Positions 44,300-52,249 of a stretch of 64,000 nt of DNA are shown here, in pieces. The notes beneath the pieces are model-generated. The model was not told where the DNA came from. It made no database searches and saw nothing but the letters and a program-made list of their open reading frames with translations. Source of the stretch: Cellulomonas sp. P24 (GTDB lineage: Bacteria > Actinomycetota > Actinomycetes > Actinomycetales > Cellulomonadaceae). The stretch covers positions 2,976,001-3,040,000 of the forward strand of contig NZ_JAJDFX010000002.1 in NCBI RefSeq assembly GCF_024704385.1, written 5' to 3'. The stretch's first letter is position 1. Every line of letters begins with the position of its first letter. A program made the position numbers and the translations under genes.

Positions 44300-44685
44300 A
44301 GAAGAGCGGCATCCTGAACAGCGCACTGTCAGGCGCGCTGGCCGAGCTCGGTCACACCCATCGCGTCGTCGTCGCCGACTGCGGGATGCCCCGTCCCCAC
44401 GGCGTGCCGGTCGTCGATCTCGCGCTGACCTTCGGGATCCCGAGCTTCGAGCAGGTCATCGCCGTCCTCGCGCAGGAGCTCGTCGTCGAACACGTGACGG
44501 CCGCCCGCGAGGCGACGACGACCAACCCCGCGGTGCTGGCTCTCCTGACCGACCACTTCGGCGTGCCGCGGCTCATGTCGCACGAGGAGCTCAAGGCGGA
44601 GTCGGCGACGGCGCAGCTGTTTGTCCGCACCGGGGAGGCAACCGCCCACGCCAATGCGATCCTGCACTGCGGCGTGCCGTTCTGA
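44296..44685 (+). CDS. rbsD: D-ribose pyranase
   Basis: 129 residues, full length. Begins KKSGILNSALSGALAELGHTH with the catalytic His of the family, then VVVADCGMPRPHG; ends HANAILHCGVPF. Interconverts beta-pyranose and furanose ribose so that ribokinase can act. Last gene of the operon; faces the xylanase gene across a bidirectional-looking hairpin at 44789-44823. Confidence 0.87.
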   Translation: MKKSGILNSALSGALAELGHTHRVVVADCGMPRPHGVPVVDLALTFGIPSFEQVIAVLAQELVVEHVTAAREATTTNPAVLALLTDHFGVPRLMSHEELKAESATAQLFVRTGEATAHANAILHCGVPF

Positions 44686-44713
44686 CGCATCCGAGCCGGC
44701 GCGCCGGCGCCAC

Positions 44714-44749
44714 CTGGTAGCCACCGGCCGGGCGGGCTCATGCCGGGTC
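44714..44749. repeat. Dispersed repeat, VOC-derived segment, copy 2
   Basis: Starts CTGGTAGCCACCGGCCGGGC and matches 37402-37437 (inside the VOC gene) with two changes. Here it is non-coding and lies immediately beside the second repeat segment, with 330 bp of intervening sequence lost. Confidence 0.8.
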
Positions 44750-44934
44750 TGCACCTGGGGCCGCGCCCGAGCTGATGCGGCATGACCAGGGGGGTGCGTC
44801 CCGAGCGTCGGGACGCACCCCCCCTCGAGCATGGCCGTCGATCAGGCGCGACGTGGTGCCTTGGTGGTCCAGAGAACCTGCCGCAGGTCCTGGTACTGCG
44901 GCTTCGGGTTGAGGTTGTCGTCGAACAGCAGGGC
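44742..44934. repeat. Duplicated xylanase 3' end and terminator, copy 2
   Basis: Counterpart of 37768-37958. This copy contains the stop (44842-44844) and the last 30 codons of the intact xylanase plus the perfect terminator hairpin. The two copies enclose the lipoprotein gene and the entire ribose operon. Confidence 0.85.
44789..44823. terminator. Xylanase/ribose operon terminator hairpin
   Basis: Perfect 15-bp stem GGGGGGTGCGTCCCG (44789-44803) / CGGGACGCACCCCCC (44809-44823), loop AGCGT. Lies between convergent rbsD and xylanase genes, so it may serve both. A stem without U-tract is common in high-GC actinobacteria. Confidence 0.7.
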
Positions 44935-46029
44935 CGCGCCCTCGCCCGTGAAGACGCCCGGGATCCAGGAGTTGGAGTCGGCGACGCCCCAGACGGTGTA
45001 GGAGATGCACTGCGGCACGTCGAGGCAGGCCTGCAGCGTCTGCTTCCAGTACGACTCCTGCGTGGCCTGCAGCTCCGGGGTCAGCGGCGTGTCGGTGTAC
45101 GTGCCCGGGTTGGCCGGGTCGGGCTGGACGAAGGTGCGGACGTCCACCTCGGTGAGCGCCACCTTGAGGCCCAGGTCGGCGAATCGCTGCAGGTTGTTCT
45201 GGAGGTCAGGGAACCCGTACTGGGTGTCGAGGTGGCCCTGGAAGCCGACTCCGTCGATCGGGACGTGCTGCGCCTGGAGCTGCTTGACGAAGTCGTAGAC
45301 CGCGTTGCTCTTCGCCCCGGTGAACTCGAGGTTGTAGTCGTTGTAGAAGAGCAGGGCGTGCGGGTCGGCCTGGTGCGCCCAGCGGAAGGCGTCGGCGACG
45401 TAGTCGAGCCCGTTGAGCCCGAGCGCCTCGTAGGCCTTGTAGAAGACGGACTGGCGCGGCGTGCCGTCGTCGTTGAACGCCTCGTTGACGACGTCCCACT
45501 GCCAGATCTTCCCGCGGAAGTGCGAGACCTCGTCGACCACGTGCTTGTGGAGCAGGTCGCGAACCTGCTGCGGGGTGAACGACGTGGTGGTGCCGTCGGT
45601 CGAGAACCAGCTGGGGAGCTGGTTGTGCCAGACGAGCGTGTGCCCGCGCACGAGCTGGTGGTTGGCGCGCGCTCCGGCGACGAGGCGGTCGGCGGCCGCC
45701 CAGTCGTAGGTGCCCTGGGTCGGCTCGACGAGCTGCCACTTCATGACGTTCTCGGGCGTGACGGTGTTGAACTGCTGGTCGACGATGCGGGTGTAGGCCG
45801 CGTCGGAGCCGTAGAGGTCCATGTTGACGGCGGTTCCGACCTTGAGTCCCGAGCGCATCGAGAGGGTGCGCAGGCTCGGCCGGGTGGCCCAGGAGTGGTC
45901 CCCGTGCTGGGCGTGCTGGCCCTCGTGGGGTTCGGTGACGTGGTCCGGCGAGGCCATTGCTGCCCCCGGCGTGGCGATCAGTGCGGTGACCGCCAGGGCG
46001 GACACCAGGAAGGAATGACGAATGCGCAC
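44842..46029 (-). CDS. Secreted GH10 endo-beta-1,4-xylanase
   Basis: 395 residues: Sec signal peptide (MRIRHSFLVSALAVTALIATPGAAMA), a His-rich linker, and one GH10 (beta/alpha)8 domain. Acid/base Glu in WDVVNEAF and nucleophile Glu in VALTEVDVR are present, with HTLVWHNQLPSW and YTVWGVADSNSW. No carbohydrate-binding module is attached, unlike many actinobacterial xylanases. It releases xylo-oligosaccharides outside the cell. It is monocistronic with its own promoter and operator (46068-46123). The 3' end is duplicated 7 kb away. Confidence 0.9.
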   Translation of the reverse strand: MRIRHSFLVSALAVTALIATPGAAMASPDHVTEPHEGQHAQHGDHSWATRPSLRTLSMRSGLKVGTAVNMDLYGSDAAYTRIVDQQFNTVTPENVMKWQLVEPTQGTYDWAAADRLVAGARANHQLVRGHTLVWHNQLPSWFSTDGTTTSFTPQQVRDLLHKHVVDEVSHFRGKIWQWDVVNEAFNDDGTPRQSVFYKAYEALGLNGLDYVADAFRWAHQADPHALLFYNDYNLEFTGAKSNAVYDFVKQLQAQHVPIDGVGFQGHLDTQYGFPDLQNNLQRFADLGLKVALTEVDVRTFVQPDPANPGTYTDTPLTPELQATQESYWKQTLQACLDVPQCISYTVWGVADSNSWIPGVFTGEGAALLFDDNLNPKPQYQDLRQVLWTTKAPRRA

Positions 46030-46067
46030 GTGATGCTCCTTTGCATCGGGGCGACGCCCCTGCGTTC

Positions 46068-46079
46068 GATAACGTTATC
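46068..46079. promoter_or_regulatory. LacI-type operator GATAACGTTATC
   Basis: Perfect 12-bp palindrome with central CG, 15 bases downstream of the xylanase -10 and 38 bp before the start codon, so it should overlap the transcription start. Typical of LacI-family repressors of plant-polysaccharide genes. The regulator is not obviously in this window. Confidence 0.6.
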
Positions 46080-46094
46080 CATCCGGACGGTCCG

Positions 46095-46123
46095 ACAATA
46101 AACCCGGTCTGGCGAGTGGGCAA
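46095..46123 (-). promoter_or_regulatory. Xylanase promoter
   Basis: On the minus strand, -35 TTGCCC (46123-46118) and -10 TATTGT (46100-46095), spacer 17 nt. Confidence 0.5.
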
Positions 46124-46265
46124 TCGGAGAGGCCAGGTTCTCCTGCGGCGTCGATGACGACGGACACCGGAGCGCGACGGTGCGTGCGCGGGCCCCGTCG
46201 ATCTGACCCTCGTTCGATCGTCATGTCGGTGAGAGAGTTGATTCCCGATCCGAGAGGACGACACC

Positions 46266-46652
46266 GTGCGATACACGTTGCTGCTCTACTACCCGGAGCC
46301 CACCGCCGAGGAGCTCGGCCCTGAGGCGATCGCCGACGGGATGCGCGCCTTCCAGGCGTACGCGAAGGCGCTCGAGGACGCGGGCGTGCTCGTCAGCGCC
46401 GAGGTCCTCCAGCCGTCGAACGTCACCACGACCGTCTCGCTGACCGGCGGCGAGCTGGTCGTGCACGAGGGTCCGTTCGCCGACAGCACGGAGCAGCTCG
46501 GCGGGACGTTCGTGATCGAGGTCGCCGACCTGGACGGCGCGCTCGGGTGGGCGCGCCAGGCACCGTCGGCGTCGTGGGGCCACGTCGAGATCCGTCCGAC
46601 CGCGACCCGCTGGGTGGACGGCTCATGGCTGGGTACCCCACCGGTCGGGTGA
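46266..46652 (+). CDS. YCII-related (DGPF) protein
   Basis: 128 residues: RYTLLLYYPEPTAEELGPEAI, VHEGPFADSTEQLGGTFVIEV, and ALGWARQAP with the usual DGPF-like GPF motif. These small proteins are nearly always encoded beside ECF42-type sigma factors, as here (28-bp overlap). Enzymatic activity is uncertain. Confidence 0.8.
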   Translation: MRYTLLLYYPEPTAEELGPEAIADGMRAFQAYAKALEDAGVLVSAEVLQPSNVTTTVSLTGGELVVHEGPFADSTEQLGGTFVIEVADLDGALGWARQAPSASWGHVEIRPTATRWVDGSWLGTPPVG

Positions 46653-47692
46653 CGACGCGGGAGGCCGCCGTCTCCGCGGAGCGCGCCGCGCGTGCCTCGT
46701 ACGGGCGACTTCTGGCGCTGCTGGCGGCCTCGACCCGCGACCTCGCGCTGGCAGAGGACGTGCTCGCCGACGCCTTCGAGAGGGCGCTGCGCACGTGGCC
46801 GACGAGAGGTGTCCCGGACAATCCCGACGGCTGGTTGATCGCCGTCGCCCGCAACCGCATCCGTGACGTGCGCGCGTCCGCCGCGGTGCGGACCTCTGCG
46901 CCGCTCGACGACCGGGTCGCCGTCCTGCTCGCCGGGGACGAGCCCGATCCTGAGGCGATCCCCGACAAGCGGCTGGAGCTGCTGTTCGCCTGCGCGCACC
47001 CCGCGATCGATCCGGCGGTGCGCACGCCGCTCATGCTCCAGGTCGTCCTCGGCTTCGACGCGGCCCGCATCGCCGGTGTGTTCGCGGTGGCGCCCGCCGC
47101 GATGGCTCAGCGCCTGGTCCGGGCGAAGCGTCGCATCCGCGATGCGGGGATCCCGTTCCGTACCCCGACCGTCGCGGACATGCCGGCGCGGCTGCCCGCG
47201 GTTCTGCAGGCCATCTACGGGGCGTACGCGATCGACTGGCTCGACCAGCACGAACGGATCCACGAGTCGATCGCGGACGAGGCGCGCTGGCTCGCCGTGC
47301 TCACGGCCCGCCTGCTGGAGACCGAGCCCGAGGCGTGGGGACTTGCCGCGTTGCTGACCTTCGCCCAGTCACGCGCCCCTGCACGGGTCGAGACCCCGTG
47401 GCCACCGCTCGACCAGCAGGACACCACGCTCTGGGACCGTCGCCTCATCGCGGAGGGCGAGGCGCTGCTGAGGCGGGCGCACGCCCTCGGACGACCGCTC
47501 GGACGGTTCCAGCTCGAGGCCGCGATCCAGTCGGCGCACTGCGACCGCGCCCGGACCGGCACCGTGGATCGCGCCACGCTCGTCACGCTCTACCGCGGGC
47601 TCGTCGCGATCGCCCCCACCGCCGGAGCGGTGCGCGCGCTTGCCGCGCTCACGTCCACCCGTGCTGCGGGAACGAGCGCCCGGCCTAGCTGA
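46625..47692 (+). CDS. ECF sigma factor (ECF42-type) with C-terminal extension
   Basis: 355 residues. Sigma-2 region LALAEDVLADAFERALRTWP and DGWLIAVARNRIRD, sigma-4 region MLQVVLGFDAARIAGVF and AAMAQRLVRAKRRIRD, then a long helical extension (QAIYGAYAID, EPEAWGLAALLTF) typical of the group. It overlaps the YCII gene by 28 bases. No anti-sigma factor is visible, as is typical of this group; the extension is thought to take over regulation. Confidence 0.82.
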   Translation: MAGYPTGRVTTREAAVSAERAARASYGRLLALLAASTRDLALAEDVLADAFERALRTWPTRGVPDNPDGWLIAVARNRIRDVRASAAVRTSAPLDDRVAVLLAGDEPDPEAIPDKRLELLFACAHPAIDPAVRTPLMLQVVLGFDAARIAGVFAVAPAAMAQRLVRAKRRIRDAGIPFRTPTVADMPARLPAVLQAIYGAYAIDWLDQHERIHESIADEARWLAVLTARLLETEPEAWGLAALLTFAQSRAPARVETPWPPLDQQDTTLWDRRLIAEGEALLRRAHALGRPLGRFQLEAAIQSAHCDRARTGTVDRATLVTLYRGLVAIAPTAGAVRALAALTSTRAAGTSARPS

Positions 47693-48449
47693 TCTTCTTG
47701 CGGTAGGTCGCGATCGCGATCGCATAGGCCACGACGAGGATGCCGACGAGCCACGCGAGGGCGATCCAGATCGAGGAGCCGACCGGTTCCTGGGCGAAGA
47801 GAGCGCGGATGGTGTTCACGATCGAGGTCACGGGCTGGTTCGCGGCGAACGCGGCCACCGGGCCGGGCATCGAGCTGGTGGGCACGAACGCCGAGCTGAT
47901 GAACGGCAGGAAGATCAGCGGATAGCTGAACGCGCTCGCGCCGTCGACGGACGTGGCCGACAGTCCCGCGATCACGGCGAGCCAGGTCAGCGCCAGGGTG
48001 AAGAGGATCAGGGTGCCGGCGACGGCGAGCCAGGCGGCCAGAGACGCTCCGGTGCGGAACCCCATGAGCAGGGCGACGACCGTGACGATCGCGACGGAGA
48101 CGAGGTTCGCGGCCAGAGACGTGAGCACGTGTGCCCAGAGCACGCTGGACCGTGCGATCGGCATCGACTGGAACCGGTCGAAGATGCCGCCCTGCATGTC
48201 GAGGAACAGCCGGTAGGCGGTGTAGGCGATGCCGGAGGCGATGGTGATGAGCAGGATGCCGGGGAGCATGTAGGTGACGTACGGCTCGCTGGATCCGGTG
48301 TGGATCGCGCCGCCCAGCACGTACACGAACAGCAGCATCAGTGCGATCGGGGTGACCGCGGTGGTGATGATCGTGTCGGCGCTGCGCAGGATGTGACGCA
48401 GCGACCGGCCCGTGAGGAGGCCGGTGTCGCGAAGGACGTGGGTGGTCAT
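47685..48449 (-). CDS. ABC-2 type exporter permease
   Basis: 254 residues, about six helices, DrrB-like (VTPIALMLLFVYVLGGA; GGIFDRFQSMPIARSSV, the ABC-2 motif). ATG 48449 overlaps the ATPase gene by four bases. Last of a four-gene PadR operon exporting an unknown hydrophobic compound or drug. Confidence 0.84.
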   Translation of the reverse strand: MTTHVLRDTGLLTGRSLRHILRSADTIITTAVTPIALMLLFVYVLGGAIHTGSSEPYVTYMLPGILLITIASGIAYTAYRLFLDMQGGIFDRFQSMPIARSSVLWAHVLTSLAANLVSVAIVTVVALLMGFRTGASLAAWLAVAGTLILFTLALTWLAVIAGLSATSVDGASAFSYPLIFLPFISSAFVPTSSMPGPVAAFAANQPVTSIVNTIRALFAQEPVGSSIWIALAWLVGILVVAYAIAIATYRKKIS

Positions 48450-49267
48450 CGGGGATCCCTTCCTGCGGGCGCTGTGCGGTTGCTGTCGTCGACCGTCTCG
48501 GTGGTGTCGCCGACGAGGACGAGGAACACGTCCTCGAGGGACGGCTGCTTCTCGACGTACTCGACCGTGGCGGACGGGAGGAGCTGCTTCAGCTCGGCGA
48601 GGGTGCCGTTCTGGATGATGGTGCCCTGGTGCAGGATCGCGATGCGGTCGGCGAGCTGCTCGGCCTCGTCGAGGTACTGCGTGGTCAGCAGCACGGTCGT
48701 GCCGCCCTGGGCGAGCCCCTTGACCGTCTGCCACACCTCGATCCGGGCCTGCGGGTCGAGGCCGGTGGTGGGCTCGTCCAGGACGATGACCGGCGGGTTG
48801 CCGATCAGGCTCATCGCGATGTCGAGCCGACGCCGCATGCCGCCCGAGTAGGTCGCGGTCCTGCGGTTCCCCGCATCGGTGAGCGAGAAGCGGGCGAGCA
48901 TGCTGTCGGCGATCGCGCCCGCGTCCTTCAGGTGGCGGAGCTTCGCCACGAGCACGAGGTTCTCGCGCCCGGTGAGCACCTCGTCGACCGCGGCGAACTG
49001 GCCGGTGAGGCTGATCGAACCGCGCACCTCGTGCGGTGACGAGGTCACGTCGAAGCCGTGGACCGTCGCGCTCCCCGCGTCAGGCTTCAGCAGTGTCGAC
49101 AGGATGCGCACCAGCGTGGTCTTTCCCGCGCCGTTGGAGCCGAGGAGGGCGAAGATGCTCCCCGCTGCCACGTCGAGATCGACGCCGCGCAGCACGTGGA
49201 CCTCACCGAAGGACTTCGTGATCCCCTTCACCCGGATGGCGGGTGCGGGGGCCTCGGTGGTGCTCAT
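48446..49267 (-). CDS. ABC exporter ATPase (DrrA-like)
   Basis: 273 residues: Walker A GSNGAGKTTL, signature YSGGMRRRLD, Walker B VIVLDEPTTGLDP, H-loop region LLTTQYLDEAEQLAD, and a C-terminal tail like daunorubicin-resistance ATPases. Overlaps the permease gene by four bases; follows the DUF1048 gene immediately. Confidence 0.86.
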   Translation of the reverse strand: MSTTEAPAPAIRVKGITKSFGEVHVLRGVDLDVAAGSIFALLGSNGAGKTTLVRILSTLLKPDAGSATVHGFDVTSSPHEVRGSISLTGQFAAVDEVLTGRENLVLVAKLRHLKDAGAIADSMLARFSLTDAGNRRTATYSGGMRRRLDIAMSLIGNPPVIVLDEPTTGLDPQARIEVWQTVKGLAQGGTTVLLTTQYLDEAEQLADRIAILHQGTIIQNGTLAELKQLLPSATVEYVEKQPSLEDVFLVLVGDTTETVDDSNRTAPAGRDPR

Positions 49268-49687
49268 TCAGTCCACCCCCGTCCCGCTGCTGGGCGCGGG
49301 GTTGTCGGGTGCCGGGCTGCCGGGTGCCGCGCTGTCGGGTACGGCGTCGATCGCGCTTCTCAGGCGCGCGCGCTCCTTGTCGATCCATTCCTTGCCGGAG
49401 TACGCCCGGACGAAGGCCTCGGCGAACTCCACCGGGTCGTCGCCCACGACGGCGCGTACGGGGGTGCCGTCGAGCGCGGCTCGTTCCCAGAGGTCCGCGT
49501 GATCGCCGATCATCGTGACGATCGTGTCGCCGTCGACGAGCCCGCCGGCGTACAGGAAGTACCGGTGGAGCGCCGTCGCGGCGTCGGCGTACGGCCCGGG
49601 AAGCGCCTTGATGCGGGCCATCGCCTGCTTGTACTGCTTCTTCTGCTCGAGCGACCCGGTGAGGGCCTCGACCCACTTCGCTGCCAT
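49268..49687 (-). CDS. DUF1048 protein
   Basis: 139 residues. The first 100 (WVEALTGSLEQKKQYKQAMARIKALP, LYAGGLVDGDTIVTMI) form the helical DUF1048 domain, commonly encoded with PadR regulators and DrrAB exporters. The C-terminal 30 residues are a Pro/Ser/Ala tail from 15-bp DNA repeats. Starts three bases after the PadR stop. Confidence 0.8.
   Translation of the reverse strand: MAAKWVEALTGSLEQKKQYKQAMARIKALPGPYADAATALHRYFLYAGGLVDGDTIVTMIGDHADLWERAALDGTPVRAVVGDDPVEFAEAFVRAYSGKEWIDKERARLRSAIDAVPDSAAPGSPAPDNPAPSSGTGVD
49301..49345. repeat. 15-bp tandem repeat in the DUF1048 tail
   Basis: Three imperfect copies of a unit like GGGTTGTCGGGTGCC, encoding a Pro/Ala/Ser pentad (PDNPA, PGSPA, PDSAA). 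A short in-frame minisatellite, expected to vary in copy number between strains. Confidence 0.6.
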
Positions 49688-49689
49688 GA

Positions 49690-50040
49690 CTACTCTCCTG
49701 CGTCTTGTCGGTTGTCGATGTCCTGGTAGAGCTTGTCGATCCGTGCCGAGAGGAAGGCCCAGGTCCGCCCGAACTCGTCGAGCTGCTCTCGGCCCCGCGA
49801 GTTGAGGGAGTACACCTTCCGCGGCGGCCCCTTCTCGGACGGCACCTTGGTCACGTCCACGAAGCCCCGCTGCTCGATGCGGACGAGCAGGGCGTAGACG
49901 GTCCCCTCGACGAGGTCCGAGAAGCCCTGCTCCCGCAGCCGTGCGGTGATCTCGTAGCCGTACGCCGGCCGCACGGCCAGGATCGCGAGGACGATGCCCT
50001 CCAGAGTGCCCTTGAGCATCTCCGTCATCTGGTTGCCCAT
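49690..50040 (-). CDS. PadR-family transcriptional regulator
   Basis: 116 residues from ATG 50040, with GGAGG upstream. LKGTLEGIVLAILAVRPAYGYEI, FSDLVEGTVYALLVRIEQRG and GPPRKVYSLNSRGREQL are the winged-helix and wing motifs of PadR. First gene of the exporter operon; likely a substrate-responsive repressor acting at the ACCGGT sites upstream. Confidence 0.85.
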   Translation of the reverse strand: MGNQMTEMLKGTLEGIVLAILAVRPAYGYEITARLREQGFSDLVEGTVYALLVRIEQRGFVDVTKVPSEKGPPRKVYSLNSRGREQLDEFGRTWAFLSARIDKLYQDIDNRQDAGE

Positions 50041-50074
50041 CAGGTCGCCTCCGCTGTCTAGTCTGTGTTGCTGA

Positions 50075-50127
50075 CTACCGGTAGACGGTAACACCGAGTA
50101 CCGGTACATAGCAACAGCGAGTACCGG
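50075..50127. promoter_or_regulatory. Phased ACCGGT sites before the PadR operon
   Basis: CTACCGGTAG (50075-50084) and GTACCGGTAC (50098-50107) are 23 bp apart, with a third half-copy GTACCGG (50121-50127) another turn pair away. Two-turn phasing suggests cooperative binding, probably by PadR. Confidence 0.5.
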
Positions 50128-50214
50128 AGGTTCTCAGCTGCGCAAGGAGACGTCGGAGACGGGGGCGTGGCGCGGGTTCGCGGGGATGTCGGTGGTCGCG
50201 GCAAGGATCGTCAG

Positions 50215-50919
50215 ATGCAGACGATCCTGATCCCGCCCTTGTTGTGCTCGGCACTGGTGTACCAGCCCATCCTTGACGTGGTGTGGGGGCGCGGTTCGGT
50301 GACGGTCGCGGACACCTGTCACGACGACACCGTCGCGGGTATGGCGGCGCGTCTGCTGCGAGAGGCACCCGAGGAGTTCGTGCTCCTGGGGACGAGCATG
50401 GGCGGGTACGTCGCACTCGAGGTCGTCCGGCAGGCGCCGCAGCGGGTGCGCGCGCTCGTGCTGGTCAGCACCTCGGCCCGGAGCGACACGCCCGAGCAGC
50501 TGGCCTCGCGGGAGCGTCAGTCGCGACTGGTCGAGGCCGGCGAGTTCGACCGGCTCGTGGATCTGGCGTTCCCCGGTGTCGTCGCAGAGCAGCACGAGGC
50601 GGACCCGGCGCTGCTCGCCGTCTGGCGTGAGATGACGCGCACGGTCGGTGCGGAGGTGTTCCTTCGCCAGCAGCGCGCCGTCATGGGCCGGGCGGACTCG
50701 AGCGGGCTCCTTGAGACGATCGGTTGCCCGACGACGGTGGTCCACGGGGCGGACGATCGGCTCATTCCGGTCGAGATGGGTGCGGAGATCGCCGGGGCGA
50801 TCCCGGGCGCCGAGCTCACCGTCATCGAGGACGCGGGGCACTTCGTCTTCTTCGAGCAGCCCGAGGTCATGGTGTCGGTCGTGGCGGACGTCCTCGACCA
50901 GCTCGACTCGGCCCGATGA
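50215..50919 (+). CDS. Alpha/beta hydrolase
   Basis: 234 residues. Nucleophile Ser in LLGTSMGGY, acid Asp in HGADDRLIP and base His in DAGHFVFFEQP complete the triad. AAGGA ahead of ATG 50215 favours this start over GTG 50167. Carboxylesterase/lactonase-like; substrate unknown. Divergent from the PadR operon. Confidence 0.82.
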   Translation: MQTILIPPLLCSALVYQPILDVVWGRGSVTVADTCHDDTVAGMAARLLREAPEEFVLLGTSMGGYVALEVVRQAPQRVRALVLVSTSARSDTPEQLASRERQSRLVEAGEFDRLVDLAFPGVVAEQHEADPALLAVWREMTRTVGAEVFLRQQRAVMGRADSSGLLETIGCPTTVVHGADDRLIPVEMGAEIAGAIPGAELTVIEDAGHFVFFEQPEVMVSVVADVLDQLDSAR

Positions 50920-51099
50920 GCCGTACGTGCCGGTCGAGGACGTCCCAGGTCAGGGCACCTGATGGTGAAGGGGCGTCCTGACGTGCCGACGGATGTCCGT
51001 CGCCACGTCGCGACGCCACCTCTCGCCAACGGCCGGACTCGAGGAACGTCGTGAGCCAGGAGACCGCCTTCGGCCAGCCATGCCGCTCCGCACGCCCGA

Positions 51100-51423
51100 T
51101 CAGTGGCTGTGCGTCACGCCCTGCTCGTGCAGACGTTCGTGCTCGTCGCGCGCGGCCTGGCGGGCCGCGACGCGTGCGGCGACGGCATCGCGGCGCAGCG
51201 GCGGCACCGTCGCCGGTGGGCTGCGGCGCTCGGGCAGGTCGGCGAGCACCCGTGCGGTCGCGGCCGCGACGGTGGCGACCGCGGTGTCGAAGGCCTCCCG
51301 GGTCACGTCGCTGACCTGGGTGAGGCCCGTGACCTTGTGGACGTACTGGACTGCGGCGGCCTCGATCTCGTCAGGTGTGGCGGGTGGCTCGAGCCCGCGC
51401 AAGGTGGTGATGTTGCGGCACAT
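51100..51423 (-). CDS. DUF2277 protein
   Basis: 107 residues, opening MCRNITTLRGLEPPATPDEIE and AAVQYVHKVTGL, the DUF2277 signature. The C-terminal third is Arg/Ala-rich with terminal THSH. Function unknown. Confidence 0.82.
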   Translation of the reverse strand: MCRNITTLRGLEPPATPDEIEAAAVQYVHKVTGLTQVSDVTREAFDTAVATVAAATARVLADLPERRSPPATVPPLRRDAVAARVAARQAARDEHERLHEQGVTHSH

Positions 51424-51732
51424 GCTTCGACGCTACGCGTGCCGGGTGGCCGGGTATCCCGTCGGCGGCCGACGGGATCTCATCGGTCGACGCCTCGACC
51501 GATCGGCAGCGATGCCGCACCGGAGGAGCAACGTGACCCCGATCAGCGCGTGCTCGGCCGGTCCGCGTCGCCTGGCCGAGCGTCTCCGTGGCGTCGCCCA
51601 CCGAGTCGACGGCGACGACGCGGCCGTGCTCGTGCGATACCGTGCCTCGGGGGCTCTCAGACCAGTCAGGGCCTCCGCCGCGGCACCGGTCACCGGTGCG
51701 CAGACGCGGTGGCCGAGGGGGAGCGGGAGTGA
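51424..51732. other. Intergenic region, nothing recognised
   Basis: About 309 bp between the DUF2277 and SRPBCC genes. Open frames on both strands lack starts, family features or ribosome-binding sites. Confidence 0.3.
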
Positions 51733-52128
51733 TCAGGGGCGGGTCTCCAGGAGCTCCTTCAGCCGTTCGAGGTCCCGCTCGACCGCTGCGGTGTCGCGAT
51801 CGAACTCGTCGACGGTGAGGTCGAGCTGGCGGATCGTGAAGACGATCTCGGCCCCCTCCGGGTGGGCGAGCACCCGGAGGGGGTTCGTCACGGTGGTCCC
51901 GGACGGCAGCGTCACGTCGTGGTCGATCACGCCGTACTCGTTCGGCGGCGCGAAGCGCACCGTGACCGTGCCCATCGGTGAGTCGACCACCAGCACGTCA
52001 CCGTCCCGGACGACGTCCGCCGTCGTCAGGCCCGCAGCCCACCGCGGCAGGTTGTCAGGGTTGGACGCGAACGCGTAGACGGCCTCCGGCGAGGCCGCGA
52101 TGACGCGGCTGACATGACGGCTCCTCAT
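51733..52128 (-). CDS. SRPBCC/polyketide cyclase-like protein
   Basis: 131 residues: VSRVIAASPEAVYAFASNPDNLPRW is the START/SRPBCC opening, and EGAEIVFTIRQLD with the ELERDLERLKEL-like C-terminal helix completes the fold (lipid- or hydrophobic-ligand cavity). Function unknown. Confidence 0.78.
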   Translation of the reverse strand: MRSRHVSRVIAASPEAVYAFASNPDNLPRWAAGLTTADVVRDGDVLVVDSPMGTVTVRFAPPNEYGVIDHDVTLPSGTTVTNPLRVLAHPEGAEIVFTIRQLDLTVDEFDRDTAAVERDLERLKELLETRP

Positions 52129-52249
52129 CCGATCAGGATGCCATCGCCCACGGGCCGAGCCGGGGTCTTTCGCCAGGTCCCCGCGCCCGACGGGGCCACC
52201 GGGGAAGAAGAAGCCGTGGTGGTCGTCTCGTGGGACACCCGTCGCAGGT

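Noticed and set aside
44842-46101. Long plus-strand frame over the xylanase
   Set aside because: Antisense of a well-defined GH10 gene; Val/Glu/Arg/Gly-rich without motifs.
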